Notes: generated by a model from the letters alone, not told the origin. DNA of 10,647 nucleotides from RZYP01 sp964386405 (GCA_964386405.1 CAYLRW010000055.1:1-10647); one strand, 5' to 3'. Positions 1-7,174 are shown, numbered from the stretch's first letter. Translations and numbers: made by a program.

Positions 1-306
1 GTGCTGAAAGACGGCGTTATCGCCGATATTGCCTATACCGGCAATGGCTGTGCCATTAGTCAGGCTTCAACCGCAATGCTGATTGAACTGCTGGCCGGCA
101 AGACTGTAGAAGAGGCTATGCGTCTTACCAGACTTTTCCTCGACATGATCCTCGGCAAGGTAAACGACGAAGGACAGCTGGAAGAACTGGAAGCCGCTGC
201 TTATCTGAAAAATATTGCTAAGATGCCGGTACGCGTCAAATGTGCGGTGCTTGCCTGGCATACGCTTGCCATTGCGTTGGAAAAAGAACTGGCGAAGAAA
301 AAATGA
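1..306 (+). CDS. sufU: SufU-type iron-sulfur cluster assembly protein, 3' part
   Basis: This is the C-terminal 101 codons of a SufU/NifU-N-like protein; the frame is open at the window edge, so the GTG at base 1 is probably an internal valine. SufU proteins accept sulfur from the cysteine desulfurase SufS in the cytoplasmic SUF pathway. Visible marks are the GNGCAIS motif, with Cys at window residue 17, and the RVKCAVLAW motif, with Cys at residue 81. These match the second and third conserved zinc/cluster cysteines of the family. The first (the CGD motif) would lie upstream of the window. Family members are about 140-150 residues, so roughly 40-45 are missing. The protein ends in a Lys-rich tail, and the stop codon runs straight into a terminator, so this is the last gene of its operon, presumably a suf operon to the left (inferred). 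Assignment as SufU rather than IscU is favoured by the R-x-K-C-A-x-L-A-W motif near the C-terminus. Confidence 0.88.
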   Translation: MLKDGVIADIAYTGNGCAISQASTAMLIELLAGKTVEEAMRLTRLFLDMILGKVNDEGQLEELEAAAYLKNIAKMPVRVKCAVLAWHTLAIALEKELAKKK

Positions 307-332
307 GCGACCTAAGCGGTCGCTTATTTTTT
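306..332 (+). terminator. Intrinsic terminator after sufU
   Basis: AGCGACC (306-312) pairs perfectly with GGTCGCT (318-324) around a 5-base loop, followed by TATTTTTT. The stem begins at the last base of the sufU stop codon. The spacer from here to the pilin gene (333-574) becomes AT-rich after about 400. I see no convincing promoter in it; the best -10-like strings (such as TAAGAT near 487) have poor -35 partners. Confidence 0.85.
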
Positions 333-574
333 GCCTAAAGGCATTCCTTCTTTCAGTCACTGCGTGTGGCGCAGCGGTTCGCACTGGAGCGATCTTATTG
401 CTGTGTAAATAATTGCTCTTTGAAGAAAATGGTAAAAGCAAGGCGAAATCGGTAAAATCGTAGACTAAAACAACTATAAAAATATAAGATAATAATGAAA
501 TAGCATTTGTCAAAAGAAAGATTGTTATTTTGTTTTTTGCTAGCTCAGATTGTTATAGAAAGGGATCATGAATC

Positions 575-1354
575 ATGCAAAGAGGCAGCAAAGGATTTAC
601 TTTAGTTGAATTGGTCGTTATTATTGCGATTTTAGCTGTATTAGCTGGTATTGCGGTGTTGCGGGTTGGTTACGCACGGGAGGAAGCTCTCCAAAAAACT
701 TGTTATACCGACAGGGCTTTGATTGCCAGAGCCTATCAACTAGCCTTAATTAAAAACAGCTCAATTCTCTTGCAGGATTTCATTGATCAGCCGGAAAGCT
801 ACGGCACCTATTATAGCAGCAAGCCTATTTGTCCTGCAGGCGGTACCTATACGGCGGTTAATGGCAAAATTATCTGCAGCCACCAGGGACATGATACTGA
901 GGTCGCTGCCGGCAGCTCTACAGCAGTAGAAGTTAGTTCCAATAACCTGATTTTGACCATTAAAGCCTTGGCTGGCATCGACTCAAATAAAAAAAGCGGG
1001 ATACAGCTGAACAGTGAATTGAAAGCAGCTTTGAACGGAGAATTTTTACCTGTTGAGGACTATATAATAGAACTGGCGTTTGGTGATAAGTATACAGGCA
1101 GCGGTTTGACTTGGCGAACTGATTCTGTTAACAAGACGACAATTTACTTTGCTGCTGATGGCGGCAACGACTGGAGCAACTGGCAGGCTTATCTGGTTGT
1201 TGTTAACGGCGTATTATATAAAACGACTAAGACACATCCTTATTCCGGTGATTTGGTAGGTACCAACGTGGCACAGCTTAATTCTTTGAGCGGCGATGCT
1301 TTGGCAGAGAGACTTGCTAAAGATTTTACCGTTGTTGGCGTAATCGATTACTAG
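575..1354 (+). CDS. Type IV pilin-like protein with N-terminal methylation motif
   Basis: This is a 259-residue prepilin-like protein. It opens with a short basic leader ending in Gly7, then F-T-L-V-E, so prepilin peptidase would cut after Gly7 and N-methylate Phe8. Glu12 is the conserved Glu5 of the mature protein. Residues 8-29 form the hydrophobic helix used for membrane anchoring and fibre packing. A further helix with Cys43 follows, then a CPAGG-x-Y...C-S-H-x-G-H motif (Cys86 and Cys101, a likely disulfide loop) common in Firmicute pilin-like proteins. The C-terminal 150 or so residues (Trp- and Gly-rich around 180-205) I do not recognise. The start at ATG 575 is supported by AAAGGGA at 559-565, 9 bases upstream; an ATG at 568 is out of frame. 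No pilus ATPase, platform protein or prepilin peptidase gene is adjacent, so it must depend on machinery encoded elsewhere. It could be a minor pilin, a pseudopilin or a surface adhesin. Confidence 0.82.
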   Translation: MQRGSKGFTLVELVVIIAILAVLAGIAVLRVGYAREEALQKTCYTDRALIARAYQLALIKNSSILLQDFIDQPESYGTYYSSKPICPAGGTYTAVNGKIICSHQGHDTEVAAGSSTAVEVSSNNLILTIKALAGIDSNKKSGIQLNSELKAALNGEFLPVEDYIIELAFGDKYTGSGLTWRTDSVNKTTIYFAADGGNDWSNWQAYLVVVNGVLYKTTKTHPYSGDLVGTNVAQLNSLSGDALAERLAKDFTVVGVIDY

Positions 1355-1402
1355 CAAGCAAGCTTAGTTTATCGACAAAATATTTACTGAAATTATAAGT
1401 AG

Positions 1403-1504
1403 CATAAAAGTTGTGCAGCTGACAACAATTCTGGACAGTCCAAACTCAAAGATATGCTGGATACAGGCCGGAAATACATCTGGAAGATGGACAAATATAA
1501 TTAA
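1403..1504 (+). other. Short open frame in the pilin-ybjN spacer, possible gene remnant
   Basis: Between stop codons at 1400 and 1502 there is an open frame of 33 codons ending K-Y-I-W-K-M-D-K-Y-N. It has no start codon before an internal ATG at 1454, and no ribosome binding site. The composition looks protein-like, so it may be the tail of a decayed gene, but chance is an equally good explanation. The rest of the 1355-1505 spacer contains only small inverted repeats, such as GTTGT/ACAAC at about 1410-1426. Confidence 0.12.
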
Positions 1505-1505
1505 T

Positions 1506-1548
1506 ATGAGGAGGAGGTTTCCAGCCGCCTCCTAAAAAATGGGGAGGA
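1506..1548 (+). promoter_or_regulatory. Hairpin leader with competing anti-Shine-Dalgarno strand
   Basis: AGGAGGAGG (1509-1517) can pair with CCGCCTCCT (1525-1533), 8 of 9 positions, across a 7-base loop. The CCTCC at 1528-1532 can instead pair with the GGAGG (1543-1547) of the downstream ribosome binding site GGGGAGGA (1541-1548). The hairpin is followed by AAAAAAT rather than a T tract, so it is not a terminator on this strand. The same bases encode a 9-codon frame from ATG 1506 to TAA 1533-1535 (M-R-R-R-F-P-A-A-S) with three AGG codons in a row, but no ribosome binding site precedes it. The structure is seen; the regulatory role is inferred. Confidence 0.35.
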
Positions 1549-1554
1549 ATTTGA

Positions 1555-1986
1555 ATGAACAAAAAGGCTGCTGTTTTCGAAAAATTTTTACAGGAAAGAA
1601 ACATTACTTGCTTCAAAGTAGAGGAGATGCCAAAGGATGAACTAAATGCAGTTGTATTTCGTTCTCAAATTGAAGTTGAAGGGCAGAATTTACCAACAAT
1701 ATTAATCGTGGATGACAGCATTTATTGCATGCTGCGGGTGTTAGTAGCCAGTAAGGCTTTGCGTGAAAACAGTGAAAATAAGTTGTTGCATGATATTAAT
1801 GAGCTCAATAAGAAGTATAAAGTTTTCAAATACTATGTAGGTGAAGATGGTGCCCTTTATTTAGACTGCTGTGTATTATGCGAAGACGGCAAGATAAGCG
1901 GAGAACTTATCTATGTAGTGCTTGATGTAGTGATTAAGCATCTTAATGAGGAATATAAAAATATTATGAAGACCATTTGGCAATGA
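1555..1986 (+). CDS. YbjN-like small protein
   Basis: This is a 143-residue soluble protein with no signal peptide or membrane segment. The pattern resembles the YbjN/type III secretion chaperone-like fold: an N-terminal helix (residues 4-15), strands around 32-38 and 47-53, a helix at 57-70, then the family-like stretch L-L-H-D-I-N-E-L-N-K-K-Y-K-V-F-K (78-92), a strand with G-E-D-G-A-L-Y-L-D (96-104), and a C-terminal helix at 116-138. No enzymatic role is known for this family and none is claimed here. The start at ATG 1555 is well supported by GGGGAGGA 6 bases upstream. The gene stands alone, with 200 bp to the pilin before it and a separate promoter for rsgA after it. Its leader can fold over the ribosome binding site. 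No clear T-tract terminator follows. The fold assignment is moderate; the coding call is firm. Confidence 0.7.
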   Translation: MNKKAAVFEKFLQERNITCFKVEEMPKDELNAVVFRSQIEVEGQNLPTILIVDDSIYCMLRVLVASKALRENSENKLLHDINELNKKYKVFKYYVGEDGALYLDCCVLCEDGKISGELIYVVLDVVIKHLNEEYKNIMKTIWQ

Positions 1987-2068
1987 TTTTCATTTGGTAA
2001 GGAAAGAACGCCTGCGAAGCAGATAGTCCACGTTGTGCCATTTCTGAACAATTGCGAAATTGAGTATC

Positions 2069-2097
2069 TCGTATTGTTTTGATTTTTGTGCTATTAT
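2069..2097 (+). promoter_or_regulatory. Candidate extended -10 promoter for rsgA
   Basis: TGC-TATTAT (2089-2097) is an extended -10 element (TGn plus 5 of 6 consensus bases). The -35 position, 17 bases upstream (TCGTAT, 2069-2074), is poor, as is usual for extended -10 promoters. Transcription would begin near 2104, giving a leader of about 150 bases that contains the small ORF and both alternative hairpins before the rsgA start. Confidence 0.45.
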
Positions 2098-2138
2098 TTA
2101 GACGCAATGGAGTTTATTTTTGGAAGGAGTGGTGTTTT

Positions 2139-2195
2139 GTGTTAAGCACTAATAAAACGGATATTGTCGTAAAGCGGGAGGTGTATGCAGAGTAA
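2139..2195 (+). CDS. Candidate 18-codon leader peptide upstream of rsgA
   Basis: A GTG-initiated frame of 18 codons (M-L-S-T-N-K-T-D-I-V-V-K-R-E-V-Y-A-E, TAA at 2193-2195) follows a good ribosome binding site, GGAAGGAG at 2122-2129, 9 bases upstream. No other gene in this spacer would use that site. The last codons (CGG GAG GTG) overlap the 5' arm of hairpin A in the rsgA leader, so translation of this peptide would melt that hairpin. There is no run of one amino acid as in classical amino-acid leader peptides. A different short frame from GTG 2134 (V-F-C-V-K-H) is also possible but lies only 4 bases from the ribosome binding site. Translation is inferred. Confidence 0.3.
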   Translation: MLSTNKTDIVVKREVYAE

Positions 2196-2242
2196 ATTAA
2201 TGTAGATACCTCCCAAAAGGCTATATTAAAACTTTTTGGAGG
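2176..2242 (+). promoter_or_regulatory. Mutually exclusive hairpins controlling the rsgA ribosome binding site
   Basis: Hairpin A: GGGAGGT (2176-2182) pairs perfectly with ACCTCCC (2208-2214), extended by A-T and T-A pairs after a 2-base bulge. Hairpin B: CCTCCCAAAAG (2209-2219) pairs with CTTTTTGGAGG (2232-2242) at 10 of 11 positions around a 12-base loop. The strand 2209-2214 is used by both, so only one can form. B buries the rsgA ribosome binding site GGAGG (2238-2242); A leaves it free. This layout suggests a translational switch. Neither hairpin has the T tract of a terminator. Confidence 0.45.
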
Positions 2243-2250
2243 ATAGAAAA

Positions 2251-3336
2251 TTGAAGAGTACAGAAATGGAAACTTTAGGACTCAGCCAAAGATTAGTTAC
2301 TGAGTCGTCGATATATGAAGGTTTAAGCTTAGGACGGGTGGTTTCCCAATCTAAGGATTTATACAAGGTGCTTACGGGTAAAAATGAAGTTATGGCAGAA
2401 ATCTCAGGTAAGATGAGGTTTGCGGCAGTTTCTGCAGTTGATTATCCGGCGGTTGGCGACTTTGTCATGCTTGACCGTGATAATGATAAAGGCGGTAATG
2501 CGATTATTCACCATATTCTGACGCGCAAAAGTGCTTTTATCCGTAAGGCAGCAGGTACTGCCAATACGGAACAGATTGTGGCTGCGAATATTGATACGGT
2601 TTTTATTTGCATGTCGCTGAATAATGACTACAACTTGCGAAGATTAGAGCGTTACCTTGGTATTGCCTGGGACAGTGGGGCTATGCCTGTGATTGTCTTG
2701 ACTAAGGCAGATTTATGTGAAAATATCAAAGAAAAATTGCAGGAAATTGATACCGTGGCCTTTGGTGTTGAAGTACTTGTCACTTCTAGCCTGACTGAGG
2801 ATGGTTTGCCGGCGATAAAAAAATATCTTGGTGAAGGCAAAACAATCGCTTTTATTGGTTCCTCGGGTGTTGGTAAGTCGACCCTCATTAATAAGCTGTT
2901 GGGTAAAAATGTGCTGTCAACGCAAGGACTCAGAAATGATGATAAAGGACGGCATACGACAACCAGACGCGAACTGATCGTATTGCCGGAGGGCGGCATT
3001 GTTATTGACACGCCGGGAATGCGCGAGCTTGGCATTGAAAGTGCTGATCTGGCAAAGACTTTTGCCGACATTGATGATTTAGCGGCAAAGTGCAGGTTTC
3101 ATGACTGCACTCATACCGGTGAACCGAATTGTGCGGTACAACAGGCTATTAATGCAGGTTTGTTGACGGCAGAGAGACTGGCTAATTATCAAAAAATGCA
3201 AAAAGAGGCTAAATATGAAGGCCTCAATTCCAGACAGATTGAAGAAGAAAAAATACAGAGCATGTTTGCTGAGTTCGGCGGTATCAAGAATGCACGGGCA
3301 TTTATTAAAAAGAAGAGCAAAGGCAAACATTTTTAA
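2251..3336 (+). CDS. rsgA: Ribosome small-subunit-dependent GTPase A (RsgA/YjeQ)
   Basis: RsgA is a circularly permuted GTPase that binds the 30S subunit late in its assembly and is released on GTP hydrolysis. The order of motifs shows the permutation: an N-terminal OB-fold region (about 25-95), G4 T-K-A-D (151-154), G5 T-S-S, then G1 G-S-S-G-V-G-K-S-T (203-211), G3 D-T-P-G (253-256), and the C-terminal zinc module C-R-F-H-D-C-T-H...C (Cys281, Cys286, His288, Cys294) with a basic Lys-rich tail. The length of 361 residues matches the family. I chose TTG 2251 because GGAGG (2238-2242) sits 8 bases before it. An in-frame TTG at 2236 overlaps that site, and ATG 2266 is 23 bases away. The gene is single, with its own candidate promoter and a structured leader that can hide the ribosome binding site. 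All nucleotide-binding motifs are intact. Confidence 0.95.
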   Translation: MKSTEMETLGLSQRLVTESSIYEGLSLGRVVSQSKDLYKVLTGKNEVMAEISGKMRFAAVSAVDYPAVGDFVMLDRDNDKGGNAIIHHILTRKSAFIRKAAGTANTEQIVAANIDTVFICMSLNNDYNLRRLERYLGIAWDSGAMPVIVLTKADLCENIKEKLQEIDTVAFGVEVLVTSSLTEDGLPAIKKYLGEGKTIAFIGSSGVGKSTLINKLLGKNVLSTQGLRNDDKGRHTTTRRELIVLPEGGIVIDTPGMRELGIESADLAKTFADIDDLAAKCRFHDCTHTGEPNCAVQQAINAGLLTAERLANYQKMQKEAKYEGLNSRQIEEEKIQSMFAEFGGIKNARAFIKKKSKGKHF

Positions 3337-3337
3337 A

Positions 3338-3388
3338 AACAACAAGTGGTCCAAGGGGAGCTATTCCCTTTGGACCACTTTGTTGTTG
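3338..3388 (+). terminator. Long hairpin terminator after rsgA, related to a repeat after the ABC genes
   Basis: A 22-bp stem forms between AACAACAAGTGGTCCAAGGGGA (3338-3359) and 3364-3387. Its loop is GCTA, it contains one G-T pair, and the only bulges are T3371 and T3381. The T-rich distal arm (CTTTGTTGTT) can serve as the U tract on this strand; on the other strand the stem is followed by GTTTTTAAA, so it could act in both directions. The core AAGTGGTCCAA...TTTGGACCA recurs at 7175-7238. After it, 3389-3519 is A-rich with no confident promoter. Confidence 0.65.
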
Positions 3389-3519
3389 GCAATGGCAGAA
3401 AAAAGCTGAGAACTAAATTTACGTAAGCAAAAAAGCAGGACACTAACAATAAACGGCGAAAGCAGTAAGCAGGCAATTGCGTTGAAAAGATTAAAAATAA
3501 AAAGATGAGGAATAATCCG

Positions 3520-5250
3520 ATGCTGAGAAAATTGCTTAAATATCTGGCTGAATTTAAAATTTATGCCATTCTTTGTCCGCTTGCTGTTATTGGAGAGGTT
3601 TTTTTAGAAATCAGAATTCCCTTTCTTATGTCCAAAATTGTGGATGAAGGCATTGCGAACAGGGACATTAATTATGTTTTGCAAACAGGCGGCTTAATGG
3701 TAGTAATGGCGCTGCTTTCCCTGTTATTTGGCGTTTTATCCTCAAGATTTGCTGCAACTGCGAGTATGGGACTCGGCAGTGAACTGAGGCGCGCACTTTT
3801 TAATAAGGTACAGGATTTCTCCTTTGCGAATCTCGATAAATTTAGCACTGCTTCCTTGATTACGCGTCTGACGACTGATGTCAACAACACGCAAGGTGCC
3901 TTTATGATGACTATCCGCATTTTGGTGCGGGCACCAATCATGCTCGTAAGTGCTACCTTTATGGCCTATAGCATTAATCAAACGCTTGTAGATGTTTTCC
4001 TTGTAGCTATTCCGGCTTTGGGCCTTGCCTTAGGCCTAATTGCTATGGTGGCGCTGCCAAGATTTGGCGCCATGCTAAAAAAATACGATGCTATCAATGC
4101 TTCCGTACAGGAAAATTTAATTGCGATCCGGGTGGTAAAAGCTTTTGTACGTTCCCAATACGAGAAGCTGAAATTCAAAAAGGCTAACGACGATTTAATG
4201 CAAGCTGCCATACGTGCAGAAAAAACGGTTATCTGCAATCTGCCTTTTATGCAGCTTACTATGTATGCCTGTATCATTGCTATCCTGTGGTTCGGCGGCC
4301 ATATGGTTGTAGCTGGCTCAATGTTGACGGGCCAGTTGATTGGTTTTATCAGTTATGTCACACAAATAATGATTTCCCTTATGCTGATTTCTATGGTTTT
4401 CGTTACCCTGGTGCTCTCACGCGCTTCGGTCAGCCGTATTTTTGAAGTGATTGATGAGCAGGTCGACATTAAGGATGGGCAGGGAAAACGTGAACTGAAG
4501 ATGGCAGACGGGTCGATTATTTTTGAAAATGTCTCTTTTCGCTATAATCCCAAAGCAGAAATTGACACTTTGCAACATATTAACCTTAGTATCAAATCAG
4601 GACAGACTATCGGTATTATCGGCGGCACCGGCTCAGCCAAAACTACCCTCGTGCAGCTTATTCCGCGCTTGTATGATGCTACAGAAGGTAAGGTCATCGT
4701 CGGTGGCTCGGTTGTGCAAGACTATAAATTACAGGAATTGCGGAATGCTGTTGCCATGGTGCTGCAAAAAAATATGCTGTTTTCCGGTACAATCAAAGAA
4801 AACTTAAAGTGGGGCAACACCGAGGCAACGGATGAAGAAATAGTTGCAGCTTGTAAGGTGGCTCAGGCTCATGACTTTATTACCAGTTTCCCCGACGGTT
4901 ACTCAACAATCCTGGGGCAAGGCGGCGTCAATGTTTCCGGTGGGCAAAAACAGAGATTGTGTATTGCCAGGGCTCTGTTAAAACAACCAAAAATATTGAT
5001 CCTGGATGACAGCACAAGTGCGGTAGATACCGCGACAGAAGCTAGGATTCGCGAAGGTATTCGCGCTTTCAGCAAAGATATTACTGTCATTATTATTGCC
5101 CAGCGCATTACTTCTGTCTGTGATGCTGAGCAAATTATTGTGCTCGACGAAGGCAAGGTTAATTCTATAGGCACGCATGCTGAATTATTGCAGAATGACA
5201 AAATTTATCAGGAAGTTTATAATTCGCAGCAAAAGGGGGTGTCTGAATAA
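3520..5250 (+). CDS. ABC exporter half-transporter with degenerate ATP site (YfiB-like)
   Basis: This 576-residue fused transmembrane-ATPase protein has six predicted membrane helices in about residues 10-300. Its ATPase domain carries Walker A G-G-T-G-S-A-K-T (368-375), Q-loop V-L-Q-K-N, signature V-S-G-G-Q (472-476) and Walker B I-L-I-L-D-D (Asp496-Asp497). The catalytic glutamate after Walker B is Asp497 and the H-loop histidine is Gln528 (I-A-Q-R). These are the hallmarks of the non-hydrolysing partner in heterodimeric exporters of the BmrCD/LmrCD/TM287-288 type. The start at ATG 3520 is preferred over ATG 3505 because GAGGA (3507-3511) lies 8 bases before 3520, and the family typically starts M-L-R-K-L-L. 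The stop overlaps the next ATG by one base (TAATG), so the two subunits are translationally coupled. Substrate is unknown; the family exports drugs, lipids or peptides. Confidence 0.93.
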   Translation: MLRKLLKYLAEFKIYAILCPLAVIGEVFLEIRIPFLMSKIVDEGIANRDINYVLQTGGLMVVMALLSLLFGVLSSRFAATASMGLGSELRRALFNKVQDFSFANLDKFSTASLITRLTTDVNNTQGAFMMTIRILVRAPIMLVSATFMAYSINQTLVDVFLVAIPALGLALGLIAMVALPRFGAMLKKYDAINASVQENLIAIRVVKAFVRSQYEKLKFKKANDDLMQAAIRAEKTVICNLPFMQLTMYACIIAILWFGGHMVVAGSMLTGQLIGFISYVTQIMISLMLISMVFVTLVLSRASVSRIFEVIDEQVDIKDGQGKRELKMADGSIIFENVSFRYNPKAEIDTLQHINLSIKSGQTIGIIGGTGSAKTTLVQLIPRLYDATEGKVIVGGSVVQDYKLQELRNAVAMVLQKNMLFSGTIKENLKWGNTEATDEEIVAACKVAQAHDFITSFPDGYSTILGQGGVNVSGGQKQRLCIARALLKQPKILILDDSTSAVDTATEARIREGIRAFSKDITVIIIAQRITSVCDAEQIIVLDEGKVNSIGTHAELLQNDKIYQEVYNSQQKGVSE

Positions 5251-7160
5251 TGCCTCGAACAGAAAGGTTATCGGTTGAACGTAAACCAAAAAGTGCTTTC
5301 AAAACAATTGCACGCATTTCGCAATATATGCTGCATAAAAAATGGATGCTGGCTTTGTCAGTGGTATTCGTACTGATCAGTGCAGGTGCCGGCGTGGCAG
5401 GAACTTATTTTTTGAAACCTTTGATTAACGAGGGCATTTTGCCGTTGGTCGGCCAAGATGCATCCGCACTGGATTTCGGGCCTTTCGTGCAAATGATCTT
5501 GGGTATGAGCATTATTTATTTGATTGGGGCTTTGTCCTCCTATATCTACAGTTTGCTCATGATCAAGGTTTCTAACGGAACGCTCAATGCCATTCGCAAA
5601 GACATGTTCAACAGTATGCAGGATGCCCCGATTAAATATTTCGATACTCATACTCATGGTGAACTAATGAGCCGTTATACCAATGATGTCGATGCAGTGC
5701 GCGAAGCAATAAGTATAGGGTTGTCAATGCTGATGGCTTCCTGCATTACGATTGTCGGCACCTTTGTCATGATGCTGATACTGAGCCCATTTTTGACCTT
5801 GCTGATTATTCTGATGCTGCTTATTATCTTCTTTGTAACAAAGATGGTCAGCAGCAAAAGCTCACTGTATTTCAAAAAACAGCAAAAGGTGATGGGAACA
5901 GTCAATGGTTATATTGAGGAAATAATCGAAGGTCAGAAGGTAGTTAAGGTTTTCTGCCATGAGCAAGAAGTAAGAAGCGCATTCGCCAAGTTAAATGAAG
6001 AGCTTCGTACGGTTGCTACTGATGCCAATACATATGCCAATATTATGATGCCGATCATGGGAAATCTTTCTTATGTCAATTATGCTTTTACTGCCGCTGT
6101 GGGCGCAGTGATGGTTATTACCAACCGCATGGACATCGGCACGATTGCCGCTTTTTTGCAATATACACGCTCCTTTTCGCATCCGATTGCCCAGGTCAGT
6201 CAGCAGTTTAATGCAATTCTGGCGGCGCTTGCCGGGGCTGAGCGAATTTTTGAGGTGATTGACGAAAAAGCTGAGCAGGATCAAGGTTTTGTTTCTTTGG
6301 TGAATGTTGCCAAAGAACAGAACTGCATAATAAATGAAAGCAAAGTCTGCACAGGCGTGTGGGCATGGAAATATCAACAACCTGACGGCACGGCAACCTA
6401 CACTGAACTAACCGGAGATATTCGTTTTGCAAACCTGAATTTTGGTTATGATGAGAATAAGATTGTATTACATGACATCTCCATCTTCGCCAAACCAGGA
6501 CAAAAAATTGCTTTGGTTGGATCAACAGGAGCCGGAAAAACGACTATTACCAACCTGCTTAATCGGTTTTATGAGGTCCCGGCCGATAAAATATTTTACG
6601 ATGGTATTGATATCAACGATATTAAAAAAGATGACCTAAGGCGTTCGTTGGGGATGGTTTTACAGGACACGCATATGTTTAGTGATACGGTGCGGGAAAA
6701 TATCCGTTACGGCAGGTTGGAAGCGACGGATGATGAGGTAATCGAGGCGGCGAAGTTGGCCAACGCACATTGCTTTATCATGAATTTGCCAGAGGGGTAT
6801 GATACCAGGCTTGTCTTAGACGGTACTAATTTGAGCGCCGGACAGCGTCAATTGCTCGCTATAGCAAGAGCGGCCATAGCAAATCCGCCGGTACTGATCC
6901 TGGATGAAGCTACAAGCTCTATTGATACCAGAACCGAGGCATTAGTGGAAAGGGGTATGGATAAATTAATGCACGGCCGCACGGTTTTTGTCATTGCTCA
7001 CAGACTTTCCACTGTGCGGAATGCTGATGCGATCATTGTTATGGAAAATGGCAAGGTGATAGAACGCGGGAGCCATGATGATTTGATTGCTAAACATGGC
7101 AGATATTATCAGCTGTATACAGGTAATTTCGACCTGGATATACTTAGCACCGGTTCCTAA
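5250..7160 (+). CDS. ABC exporter half-transporter, catalytic partner (YfiC-like)
   Basis: This 636-residue second subunit has six predicted membrane helices in about residues 30-335. A linker of about 60 residues rich in Trp and Gly (near 345-395) is longer than in typical MsbA-like exporters; I recall similar inserts in this subfamily. The ATPase domain has Walker A G-S-T-G-A-G-K-T (424-431), Q-loop V-L-Q-D-T, Walker B V-L-I-L-D-E with catalytic Glu553, and H-loop His584 (I-A-H-R-L-S-T), so this half keeps full hydrolysis machinery. Its signature is L-S-A-G-Q (528-532), a departure from LSGGQ. In a heterodimer that signature faces the degenerate Walker motifs of the partner, so both departures fall in the same ATP site. 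AAGGGGGTG (5233-5241) is a strong ribosome binding site 8 bases before ATG 5250, inside the end of the partner gene. Confidence 0.94.
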   Translation: MPRTERLSVERKPKSAFKTIARISQYMLHKKWMLALSVVFVLISAGAGVAGTYFLKPLINEGILPLVGQDASALDFGPFVQMILGMSIIYLIGALSSYIYSLLMIKVSNGTLNAIRKDMFNSMQDAPIKYFDTHTHGELMSRYTNDVDAVREAISIGLSMLMASCITIVGTFVMMLILSPFLTLLIILMLLIIFFVTKMVSSKSSLYFKKQQKVMGTVNGYIEEIIEGQKVVKVFCHEQEVRSAFAKLNEELRTVATDANTYANIMMPIMGNLSYVNYAFTAAVGAVMVITNRMDIGTIAAFLQYTRSFSHPIAQVSQQFNAILAALAGAERIFEVIDEKAEQDQGFVSLVNVAKEQNCIINESKVCTGVWAWKYQQPDGTATYTELTGDIRFANLNFGYDENKIVLHDISIFAKPGQKIALVGSTGAGKTTITNLLNRFYEVPADKIFYDGIDINDIKKDDLRRSLGMVLQDTHMFSDTVRENIRYGRLEATDDEVIEAAKLANAHCFIMNLPEGYDTRLVLDGTNLSAGQRQLLAIARAAIANPPVLILDEATSSIDTRTEALVERGMDKLMHGRTVFVIAHRLSTVRNADAIIVMENGKVIERGSHDDLIAKHGRYYQLYTGNFDLDILSTGS

Positions 7161-7174
7161 GCAAGACAAACAAA

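Noticed and set aside
361..396. A tRNA-like string (GGCGCAGC, GGTTCGC) in the spacer after sufU
   Set aside because: The arms of a cloverleaf cannot be formed: there is no acceptor stem, anticodon stem or CCA end at proper spacing on either strand.
67..513. A 148-codon minus-strand frame over the sufU end and spacer
   Set aside because: It crosses sufU antisense, has no recognisable motif, and reads through the sufU terminator.
531..560. A -35/-10 pair (TTGTTT, TATAGA) before the pilin gene
   Set aside because: The -10 would overlap or abut the ribosome binding site (559-565), so the transcript would start after it.
1509..1539. The hairpin at 1509-1533 as an intrinsic terminator
   Set aside because: The stem is followed by A residues rather than a T run, and the reverse strand also lacks a T tract after it.
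2236..2250. A TTG start at 2236 for rsgA
   Set aside because: These bases are part of the ribosome binding site (GGAGG at 2238-2242) for the better start, TTG 2251.
3505..3519. ATG 3505 as the start of the first ABC gene
   Set aside because: No ribosome binding site precedes it, while GAGGA inside this stretch is well spaced for ATG 3520.
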